Shown: positions 30,931 to 38,740 of the stretch, in pieces
Numbering within the stretch: the stretch's first letter is position 1
Layout: each line of letters opens with the position of its first letter
Assembly (NCBI GenBank): GCA_024275895.1
Contig: JAJRYE010000046.1
Coordinates: forward strand, 1-64,000
DNA from: Alphaproteobacteria bacterium
GTDB taxonomy: Bacteria > Pseudomonadota > Alphaproteobacteria > Rhizobiales > BM303
Length of the DNA: 64,000 nt
Direction: 5' to 3'
Notes under the pieces: model-generated
Seen by the model: the letters and a program-made list of their open reading frames with translations, nothing else
Told to the model about the DNA's origin: nothing
Databases searched by the model: none
Made by a program: the position numbers and the translations under genes

Positions 30931-31936
30931 TGCCCTCCAGACAACCGGCCAGATTGCGGGCAAGCCGCCGCATCATTTCAAAATAGTGATCCGGTCCGGG
31001 TTTCAAGCCGCTCCCCAGCGGATCGAGAATGCCGCTCTTCAGTCCTGTTTCCCTGATGATGGCCCGCATTTGCGCCGGAACAAACCCCGGTTCGGTAAAT
31101 ATGCATTCAATATTTTCCGTCGCAATTCTCCGCCGCAGTTTAACAATACGCCCGGCGCCGGGAAGGCGGTCCGGCACGGTTCGGAAAAACCCGGCGGAGT
31201 GAAGGCCGTAGCGGCGCTCAAAATACCAGTAGGCATCATGAAAGACCAGATACCGCCTGCCTGCAAGCGGCGCCAGCCGGGCCTTGAGTTCCTGATCAAG
31301 CGCCTTGAGACGCCGGATCAGGATTCGGGCATTTTTCCGGTACAAACCGGAATGATCCGCATCAAGCCGCGTAAGGGATGAGCGAATGCGCCCGACCAGA
31401 CAAATTGCGATGACCGGATCCAGCCAGATATGAAGATCTTCGCCGCCGCCCGGCGGGATGCATCCCGCTGCGCCAAGGGCCGTACTGGAAACCCTTTCAG
31501 GCAATGCGCCAATAATTTTACCAAGAGCGCGTTCAAAATCCGCTCCGATCCAGAACACAAGATCAGCCCTTGACAACAGGCGAGCCTTGGACGGGGTCAG
31601 TTGATAACTGTGAGGTGAGACATTTTGTCGCATAATCAGATCCGGTTGACGCGTCCCTGTCATGACCGATGCAACCAGGGAGTGCAGCGGCGCAATGCTC
31701 ACAGCCACGCGCAATTCCGCTGATACCGCTGCTGAAACCCAGAGGGAAAAAACAAGAAAGAAGTTGAAAAGCAGATAGTTACGATATGAGTTGTGCGATT
31801 CCAATGCTCCGCCGCCTTTCTTGTTCCTTGCCCGGCCAGGTACAATATTCGCCCGAATACATCCTTTGAATATGCGACTTAAAACCAAGCGAAAAATTTT
31901 CCCGAACCTGTTATACAAAGACTTGCAGATGAACAT
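30926..31936 (-). CDS. metal (zinc) ABC transporter substrate-binding protein, ZnuA-like (true start probably downstream, near 31800)
   Basis: VSPHSYQLTPSKARLLSRADLVFWIG, HIWLDP, FHDAYWYFERRYGL, ILDPLG metal-ligand motifs. Confidence 0.88.
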   Translation of the reverse strand: MFICKSLYNRFGKIFRLVLSRIFKGCIRANIVPGRARNKKGGGALESHNSYRNYLLFNFFLVFSLWVSAAVSAELRVAVSIAPLHSLVASVMTGTRQPDLIMRQNVSPHSYQLTPSKARLLSRADLVFWIGADFERALGKIIGALPERVSSTALGAAGCIPPGGGEDLHIWLDPVIAICLVGRIRSSLTRLDADHSGLYRKNARILIRRLKALDQELKARLAPLAGRRYLVFHDAYWYFERRYGLHSAGFFRTVPDRLPGAGRIVKLRRRIATENIECIFTEPGFVPAQMRAIIRETGLKSGILDPLGSGLKPGPDHYFEMMRRLARNLAGCLEGK

Positions 31937-31951
31937 ACGCGAACGGGCAAC

Positions 31952-31979
31952 TTGACATATTAAAATATGCGAATATGAT
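31952..31979 (+). promoter_or_regulatory. sigma70-like promoter TTGACA-N16-TATGAT
   Basis: ttgaca 31952-31957, 16-bp spacer, tatgat 31974-31979. Confidence 0.65.
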
Positions 31980-31985
31980 AATATT

Positions 31986-32198
31986 TAATTATTCAAATAA
32001 GACCTCTAAGATCTTAGTGATTCGCGTTTTCAAATTTGCTTGAGTCGTCTTGAAATCTCAGTTGCAAATTGAGTTTTTAGCGTAGCTGTCCATTGTTTTG
32101 GTTTATTCGAATGCCTCCCGTGACCCTTGGCGCGTTTTACGTACCACAGGGGAACTAACTTAATCCCGCGATGCGTTTGCATTGCGGGATTTTTTTTT
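31986..32198 (+). ncRNA. candidate structured small RNA (unknown family)
   Basis: Bounded by the promoter at 31952 and intrinsic terminator at 32162-32198; several internal inverted repeats; no credible ORF. Confidence 0.6.
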
Positions 32199-32507
32199 GG
32201 GGATGGCGCAGAAAAGCCGGTGCAACTGCCGGATCAGCGCCAGAGCCTCATCGCTTGCGAGCCGGTAATATACCGATTTACCCTCACGCCGGGTTTCCAC
32301 CATGCCGTCTTCGCGCAGCCGGGCCAGTTGCTGCGAGAGCGCCGGCTGGCGCATATTGAGGCTTTTTTCCAATTCACTGACATTGAGCTCGTTTTCCGCC
32401 AGCAGACACAGCACAACCAGCCGGTGCGGATTGGCTATTGCTTTCAAAAAGGCACTGGCTTCCTCGGCGCTGGCCAGCAAATCCTGCAAGCTTGTTTGGT
32501 CATCCAT
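32160..32507 (-). CDS. ArsR/SmtB family regulator, SqrR/BigR-like (two cysteines 66 residues apart)
   Basis: NPHRLVVLCLLAENELNVSELEKSLNMRQPALSQQLARLREDGMVETRREGKSVYYRL; C34 and C100. Confidence 0.88.
   Translation of the reverse strand: MDDQTSLQDLLASAEEASAFLKAIANPHRLVVLCLLAENELNVSELEKSLNMRQPALSQQLARLREDGMVETRREGKSVYYRLASDEALALIRQLHRLFCAIPKKKSRNANASRD
32162..32198 (+). terminator. strong intrinsic terminator
   Basis: AATCCCGC(A/G)ATGC hairpin: aatcccgcgatgcgtttgcattgcgggatt followed by a T-run. Confidence 0.88.
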
Positions 32508-32882
32508 GAGCAGACAATTCTCTTTTACACCCCCTGCACCCGACGCTCACTCTCATTTGCGCCTGACACTCTCACCAGTTTGCCATCGCTTCGCCCGCGT
32601 CCAGACCCGCGGTATGAAGCGCATAGCGACCCGGCCGGCAAACCAACCGGCCCGGCAAGGCCCAATAGAACATGGACCTTCCGCTCATAGCAAGAGGCTT
32701 TGTGGCAAAGCGGCCGGCACCGCACCCCGTAAAGCGCGTTTGCAAGCTGCATCCTTGAGATGATCTGGTTTTGTCCCTATTATCCCCGGACACAGGAGAG
32801 CTTGAAAAAGCCGGTTGAATTTGCCGGGGGTTTTGTTTCAACCCCTTTTTACGATGAACGATAACGAAGAAGGTGAGATTTG

Positions 32883-33797
32883 ATGACAGCTCGCACGACA
32901 CCGGGACCAAGCCGATGGATCAGGATATTGCCCGCTTTTTTCGTCCTGATGTTTTTCTCCGCAGCACAGCTCGCAGCCGCAGATCAGGACATCAAAATCC
33001 AGTATAACGGCCTTACCCTGAATGCAAATCTGGCCAATGCCGGCGGGAAACTTGAGGGGCAATCAGTGGTTTTGATCGTTCACGGCACCCTGGCCCATAA
33101 CGGCATGGAGATCATTTCCGGTCTGCAAAAGGCCCTTCTTGAGCGCGATATCACCAGCCTGGCGATAAATCTGAGCCTTGGCCGGAACGATCGCAGGGGC
33201 ATGTATGACTGCAAATCCATGCATAGCCATCTTCATGAAGACGCCCTTGATGAAATCGGCCAATGGCTGGACTGGCTGCAAAAACAAAAAGTGAAATCGG
33301 TGGCGGTTCTTGGCCATTCGCGCGGTGGCAATCAGGTGGCCTGGTTCGCCGCCGAGCGCATGCGTCCGGAAATCTCCAGAATTATCCTGATGGCGCCCAT
33401 GACCTGGGATGCGCAATATGCCGCCAAATCCTATCAGAAAAATTATAGCGTCAAGCTTGCGCCCCTGCTGGCGAAGGCCGGAACCCTGGGCGATGAGACC
33501 ATGAAATCGGTCGATTTCATCTACTGCCCCAAAACGGATGTCAAGGCCGCAAGCTTCGTCTCCTATTACCGTGATGACCCACGCAAGGACACGCCCTATC
33601 TGCTGCCGAAAATCAAACGCCCCGTGCTGGTGCTGGTGGCGGAAAATGACAAGGTCGTGAAAAATCTTGCCCCGAAGATCGAGCCCCTCACGGCAGACAG
33701 CCAGGTCAAAATGGTGGAAATCCCCGAGGCTGGCCATATGTTTCTCGATTTTGCTCTTGATGACGCCGCCGATTCCATCGCCGAATTTCTCGAATAG
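32883..33797 (+). CDS. secreted alpha/beta hydrolase
   Basis: Signal peptide; IVHGTLAHNGME oxyanion region, GHSRGGNQ nucleophile elbow, EAGHMF. Confidence 0.82.
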   Translation: MTARTTPGPSRWIRILPAFFVLMFFSAAQLAAADQDIKIQYNGLTLNANLANAGGKLEGQSVVLIVHGTLAHNGMEIISGLQKALLERDITSLAINLSLGRNDRRGMYDCKSMHSHLHEDALDEIGQWLDWLQKQKVKSVAVLGHSRGGNQVAWFAAERMRPEISRIILMAPMTWDAQYAAKSYQKNYSVKLAPLLAKAGTLGDETMKSVDFIYCPKTDVKAASFVSYYRDDPRKDTPYLLPKIKRPVLVLVAENDKVVKNLAPKIEPLTADSQVKMVEIPEAGHMFLDFALDDAADSIAEFLE

Positions 33798-33824
33798 GCA
33801 TTATTTTCAGGAGGACCGGGCGCC

Positions 33825-34517
33825 ATGCCGCAAGATAAACTCGACAATATCAGGGCCTGTGTTTTCGACGCCTATGGCACCTTGTTCGATATTCACGCCC
33901 CGGTGGAGAGCAACGCCGCAAGCCTGGGAGAGCAGGCCGCGCCAATCTCCAGTTTGTGGCGGCATAAACAATTGCAATACACCTGGCTGCGGACATTAAT
34001 GGGCAAGCACGCCGATTTCCGGCAAATCACCCGCGATGCGCTTGATTACGCCTTTGCCGCCAATGGCATTGAGGATGATGCGCTTAAAGAAAAGCTGCTG
34101 CAATCCTACATGACCATCAATGCCTATGCAGATGCCGCAAGCGCTCTGGCGGCAATTCGTAATAGCGGCCGCGCCACCGCCATCTTGTCCAACGGAACGC
34201 CGGAAATGCTGCGCGCTGCGTGCAATTCCGCCGATCTGACAAACCTTGTGGATGAGTTGATCTCGATTGAAGATATCGCCATCTACAAGCCCTCCCCGGC
34301 AGTATATCAGCTTGCGCCGGACAGGCTCGGTATGGCGCGCGAGGAAATCTGTTTTGTCTCCGCCAATGCCTGGGATGTCAGCGGCGCGGCAAGCTTTGGT
34401 TTCCAATGCGTCTGGATCAACCGTTTTGACATGGCGTCCGAACGCCTGCCTGGCTGCCCCCGGGCGCGCATCAAATCCCTCGCCGAGCTTCCCTCTCTTC
34501 TGACCGGGGCCACTTAA
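33825..34517 (+). CDS. haloacid dehalogenase type II (HAD superfamily)
   Basis: RACVFDAYGTLFD motif I, ILSNGTPEM motif II, YKPSPAVYQLA, FVSANAWDVSGA. Confidence 0.9.
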   Translation: MPQDKLDNIRACVFDAYGTLFDIHAPVESNAASLGEQAAPISSLWRHKQLQYTWLRTLMGKHADFRQITRDALDYAFAANGIEDDALKEKLLQSYMTINAYADAASALAAIRNSGRATAILSNGTPEMLRAACNSADLTNLVDELISIEDIAIYKPSPAVYQLAPDRLGMAREEICFVSANAWDVSGAASFGFQCVWINRFDMASERLPGCPRARIKSLAELPSLLTGAT

Positions 34518-34617
34518 AGTCTTCCACGGCAAATCACCCCTCCGTGGCAGGGTAAGCTGGCAAAGCCAGCGCCGGCCCGAGAACGGACGCGAGCCGGAGG
34601 GCGAGCGGAAAAACAAA

Positions 34618-34663
34618 AAGTTAGAGCCCGGTTTTGATTCAATCAAAACCGGAAAGGCTCTAA
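34618..34663 (-). repeat. dispersed palindromic repeat, short copy (same family as 20946-21048)
   Basis: TTAGAGCC CGGTTTTGATTCAATCAAAACCGG AAA GGCTCTAA. Confidence 0.85.
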
Positions 34664-35292
34664 AACATGCCCCGGTCAATCGCATAGCGCGTCAGCCCCG
34701 CCGTGGAGGTAATGCCGAGCTTTTGCTTGATATGTTTACGGTGGGTTTCAACCGTCCTGACGCTGATATCAAGCGCGAGCGCGATCTCCTTGTTGCTTCC
34801 CCCCGAAGCCAGCTTGAGCAACACATCGCACTCGCGCGGCGTCAGTTCGCCGCGGTCGGCCTGAGGGCCGGTTTTCATGATCACATCCGATATGCCGGAG
34901 CTGAAATAGGTGCCGCCCGAATGCACCGCGCCGATTGCGGCCACCACCTCGCTTGACGGCACATCTTTCAGGATAAAGCCCCGCGCGCCGTTATGCATGG
35001 CGGTGTAGATATATTCACGCTTGTCGTGCATGCTCAGGAATATGACGCGGATTTGAGGAAAATCCCGGCGGAAAATTGCAGCCGCCCGCAGCCCGTTAAG
35101 CTCGGGCATATTGATATCCAGCAAAACAATATCGGGCGCCGTTTCCGCCGCCATCTCCAGCGCCTGCGCGCCATTGCCCGCGGTTCCGACGATATCGAGA
35201 TGATCATAGGTCTCCAGACACGCCCTGATCCCTTCCAGAACCAGCGGATGGTCGTCGGCCAGCAATATTTTTATTTTTCCCTCTTTTCCCAT
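34660..35292 (-). CDS. LuxR/NarL-family response regulator
   Basis: Receiver ILLADDHPLVLEGIRACL..DIVLLDINMPELNGL and HTH LTPRECDVLLKLASGGSNKEIALALDISVRTVETHRKHI. Confidence 0.94.
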   Translation of the reverse strand: MGKEGKIKILLADDHPLVLEGIRACLETYDHLDIVGTAGNGAQALEMAAETAPDIVLLDINMPELNGLRAAAIFRRDFPQIRVIFLSMHDKREYIYTAMHNGARGFILKDVPSSEVVAAIGAVHSGGTYFSSGISDVIMKTGPQADRGELTPRECDVLLKLASGGSNKEIALALDISVRTVETHRKHIKQKLGITSTAGLTRYAIDRGMF

Positions 35293-35311
35293 TTTCCCTT
35301 CCCCGGGTTTC

Positions 35312-36814
35312 TCAGCCCCTTGATGCCGGCAATTGCGCCTTGACCAGCGTTCCGTTTGCCGATGAGACCAGTTTGAGCCTGCCGCCGATATGGGCTAGCC
35401 TTTCGCGCATGTTTTTCAAACCGATGCCGCTCTCCGGGCCGGCGGATTTGCGCATTTCATCAAAATCAAAGCCGTGACCGTCATCCTTGACATCGAGATA
35501 TATCCAGTTTTTCGTGCAGCCCAGCTTCAATTCCACATTTTTCGCCCCGGAATGGCGCTCGATATTGGTCAGCGATTCCTGCGCCACCCTGAACAAGGTT
35601 GTGCGCGTACCGCGCGGCATGTCTTCGGCCAGGGACGCAGCATCAATCTTCACCTTGATGCCGGTGCGTTCGGAAAAATCCGCCGCCAGAGAGTGCAGCG
35701 AGGGGAGCAATCCCAGATCATCCAGCATTCCGGGGCGCAGATCACGCGAAATCCGCCGCACTTCGCGGATCGCCCTGGTCACCCCCTGCGTGCCCTTCTC
35801 CAGCGCCGGCAAAACGCCCTTCCGGTTCTTGTTTAACAAGATCCCCGCCAGTTCAAGCGTGTATTTCACCGAGCTTAAATTCTGGCTGATCCCGTCGTGC
35901 AACTCGCGCGCCACCCGGCTGCGTTCCTCCTCCTGCGCCTCGACAATGCGCCGTGTGAGCCTTTTTTGCGACAGGGCCGCCTGCCGGTTTTCCCGAAGGG
36001 CAAGATAAACCCCGGTGGCAAAAACGGCCGATACGGCGGCAAAGGAGAGGATGGAAATCAGGATGAACACCTGCCTGATCTGGCCGGTGACTTCCGCTTT
36101 GAGCTCATCAACCCGGGCGCTGATATCATCCATGTAAAGCCCGGTGCCGATCATCCAGCGCCATTTTTCAAGCCCGACCGCATAGCCAATTTTCTCCGAC
36201 AGCGAGCTGGCCGAGGGGCGCTCCCACATATAGCGATAATACCCGCCGCCCTTCTTGGCCTGGGCGATCAGGTTCTGGATCACCAGATTGCCTTTTGCGT
36301 CTTTCAGATCCCACCAGTTTTTTCCAACCCTGAAAGCCTGACGCGGATGAACCAGAGAGTTGCCCTTGTAATCATAAACAAAAAAATACCCGTCCGGCCC
36401 ATAGGACAGATCATTCAGGATCACCCGGGCGCGCGCCTTGGCTTCTGCATCATCCGCCTTCGCATGGCGGTAGATATGTTCGATGGAATTGAGCGCCAGA
36501 GCGATATAGTAACGCAGTTCCGCCTTTTTCGCCTCCAGCAAGGAGCGCTCAAGCGTGGCGATCTGTTTGTCCGAGAGATTTTTTGACTGCTCGATAATCA
36601 AAGCGCCGATGGCCAACATGGCCACAACCAGCGGTAAAGCCGCCAGCAGAACTATTTTTAACCGCAGACTCAAATTCAGCTTCCCCGTCCCCAGCACGCC
36701 CCGCAGTCTAGCACAGGTGGCATCATCTGTATTCACCACCACAGCGCAGCCCTCCCTACCCAGTATTACGGATACGGTCTCCCAGCTGCTCCGTATAGGC
36801 CCGCCGCGCCGCAT
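35312..36814 (-). CDS. cache-domain NarX-type sensor histidine kinase (start uncertain; conserved part begins near SLRLKIVLLAALPL)
   Basis: Extracytoplasmic cache domain (DGYFFVYDYKGNSLVHP), HisKA_3 RELHDGISQNLSSVKYTLE, HATPase NIERHSGAKNVEL. Confidence 0.92.
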   Translation of the reverse strand: MRRGGPIRSSWETVSVILGREGCAVVVNTDDATCARLRGVLGTGKLNLSLRLKIVLLAALPLVVAMLAIGALIIEQSKNLSDKQIATLERSLLEAKKAELRYYIALALNSIEHIYRHAKADDAEAKARARVILNDLSYGPDGYFFVYDYKGNSLVHPRQAFRVGKNWWDLKDAKGNLVIQNLIAQAKKGGGYYRYMWERPSASSLSEKIGYAVGLEKWRWMIGTGLYMDDISARVDELKAEVTGQIRQVFILISILSFAAVSAVFATGVYLALRENRQAALSQKRLTRRIVEAQEEERSRVARELHDGISQNLSSVKYTLELAGILLNKNRKGVLPALEKGTQGVTRAIREVRRISRDLRPGMLDDLGLLPSLHSLAADFSERTGIKVKIDAASLAEDMPRGTRTTLFRVAQESLTNIERHSGAKNVELKLGCTKNWIYLDVKDDGHGFDFDEMRKSAGPESGIGLKNMRERLAHIGGRLKLVSSANGTLVKAQLPASRG

Positions 36815-37017
36815 TTGCTAGTCTTGGCCGCGCAAAAGGCCCGATCGGGATTTAAGCTGGATATGAGGGTTGTCTTTACCGGTGAGTTGGGCTTTAGTTT
36901 CATGGTCTGAAATTGATGACGCATCTTGTCTCAGGCGCATGAATTACAAACAGTCATGTTGACCGGCCGCGATTTGCCAGGGGCAGCATGACACAGCTAC
37001 AGGGAGTAAATAATAAT

Positions 37018-38106
37018 ATGGATCGTCGCTCATTTTTGAAAAATGCCGGGCTGGCTACCGGCGCCGCCGCAGCTTCAACGCTCGCCGCGCCCGCCATCGC
37101 CAAGCAAGTCAAGCACCTTAAAATGGTCATGTCCTGGCCCAAGAACTTCCCCGGCCTCGGCACATCCGCCGCCCGTTTCGCCAAGAGGATCGAGACCGCC
37201 TCGGACGGCAGATACAAGATCACGCTCTATGCCGGCGGCGAGCTGGTGCATCCGCTCAAATGCCTCGACGCCGTGCAAGAAGGCACCGCCGATCTTTATC
37301 ACTCGGCGGAATATTATTATCAGGGCAAGATGAAAGCCTTCAGTTTCTTCGCCGCCGTTCCTTTCGGCTTCCGCCCCGATGAAATGGACGCCTGGATTCA
37401 TCATGGCGGCGGCCAGCAGCTTTGGGACGAGGTTTCGGCCCAGTTTGGCGTCAAGCCCTTTGCATGTTCCAATACCGGCTCGCAGATGGGCGGCTGGTTC
37501 AAGAAGCCGATCCGCACGGTTGAGGATTTCAAGGGCCTGAAAATGCGCATCCCGGGTCTTGGCGGCGACGTCATCAAGGCGCTGGGCGGCACATCGGTCA
37601 CCCTGGCCGGTTCGGAAATCCTGCCCGCATTGCAGGCCGGCACGATTGACGCCACCGAATGGGTCGGCCCGTGGAACGATCTCGCCTTTGGCATCTACAA
37701 GATCGTCAAGCATTACTATTACCCCGGCTTCCATGAGCCGGGAACGGTTTTGAGCCTCGGGGTGAGCAAAAAGCTCTATGATGGCATGAGCGCTGGCGAC
37801 CGGGCCCTGTTTGAAGCCTGTGCCACGGCTGAAAACAACTTTGGTCTGGCCGAGTTCAACGCCAACAATTCCGCCGCCCTGGATACGCTGGTGAGCAAGC
37901 ACGGCGTTGAATTGCATGAGTTCTCCGACGGGATCTTCAAGGCCGCAGGCGCCGCCGCCAGGGATGTGCTGGCCTCGGCCGGAGCGGCTGACCCCCTGAC
38001 CAAAAAGGTCTATGACAGCTTCATGACTTTCCGCAAAAACGCCGTTAGCTGGTCGCGCATTTCCGATCAGGCCTATATGCAAAAACGCGGGCTTGTCTCC
38101 TTCTAG
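37018..38106 (+). CDS. TRAP transporter substrate-binding protein, DctP family, Tat signal
   Basis: DRRSFLKNAGLATGAAAASTLAAPAIA Tat-like signal; DLYHSAEYYYQGKMKAF, GLKMRIPGLGGDVIKALGGT. Confidence 0.93.
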   Translation: MDRRSFLKNAGLATGAAAASTLAAPAIAKQVKHLKMVMSWPKNFPGLGTSAARFAKRIETASDGRYKITLYAGGELVHPLKCLDAVQEGTADLYHSAEYYYQGKMKAFSFFAAVPFGFRPDEMDAWIHHGGGQQLWDEVSAQFGVKPFACSNTGSQMGGWFKKPIRTVEDFKGLKMRIPGLGGDVIKALGGTSVTLAGSEILPALQAGTIDATEWVGPWNDLAFGIYKIVKHYYYPGFHEPGTVLSLGVSKKLYDGMSAGDRALFEACATAENNFGLAEFNANNSAALDTLVSKHGVELHEFSDGIFKAAGAAARDVLASAGAADPLTKKVYDSFMTFRKNAVSWSRISDQAYMQKRGLVSF

Positions 38107-38136
38107 GGGCGAGGCAAAAAGCCTTACAGCAAAGAC

Positions 38137-38168
38137 CCGCACCGGATTTGTTCCGGTGCGGCTTGTTT
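38137..38168 (+). terminator. intrinsic terminator-like hairpin between SBP and TRAP permease genes
   Basis: CCGCACCGGA-TTTG-TTCCGGTGCGG followed by CTTGTTTT. Confidence 0.75.
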
Positions 38169-38202
38169 TCACAACCGGAGCAGGACCCGTGGGGGGGATC
38201 GC

Positions 38203-38736
38203 GTGAAATTTCTCAATGCACTGGCAACAGGCATAGATACTCTGAATGAGTATACCGGCCGCGGCATCGCCTGGGTGGCGCTCATCATGGTGCTGGTGCA
38301 GTTTGCTGTCGTCATCATGCGCTATGTGTTTTCCATCGGCTTCATTCCGATGCAGGAATCGATCTGGTACATGCACGGCACTTTGTTCATGGTCGGCGCG
38401 GGTTATACCCTGCTGCATGACGGCCATGTCCGGGTGGATATTTTCTACCGCGAAGCCAGCGCCAGACGCAAAGCGCTGGTGAACATGATCGGGGCGCTGG
38501 TCTTTCTTATTCCGCTGATGCTGCTCACCTTCTGGCTTTCCTGGTCCTATGTCATCAATAGCTGGAAGACTCTTGAAGGTTCTACCGAAATCAGCGGTCT
38601 GCCTCTGATCTTCTTGTACAAAACCGTGATCTGGGTGTTTGCCGTCCTTTTGGGCCTTCAGGCCATCTCCATGGCAATCCGCTCCCTTCAAACGCTTCTG
38701 GACGATGATCCCGGGCTGAAAACCGGCAGGAGTTAG
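38203..38736 (+). CDS. TRAP transporter small permease (DctQ family)
   Basis: Four TM helices; position between SBP and DctM-like gene; QESIWYMHGTLFMVGAGYTLLHDGHVRVDIFY. Confidence 0.92.
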   Translation: MKFLNALATGIDTLNEYTGRGIAWVALIMVLVQFAVVIMRYVFSIGFIPMQESIWYMHGTLFMVGAGYTLLHDGHVRVDIFYREASARRKALVNMIGALVFLIPLMLLTFWLSWSYVINSWKTLEGSTEISGLPLIFLYKTVIWVFAVLLGLQAISMAIRSLQTLLDDDPGLKTGRS

Positions 38737-38740
38737 CCAT

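Noticed and set aside
32525-32910. ORFs between the ArsR gene and the hydrolase
   Set aside because: No motif, no clear ribosome site, reading frames overlap each other; probably non-coding or degenerate.
37075-38691. 538-aa ORF antisense to the TRAP genes
   Set aside because: Covers two well-supported + strand genes and has no family features.
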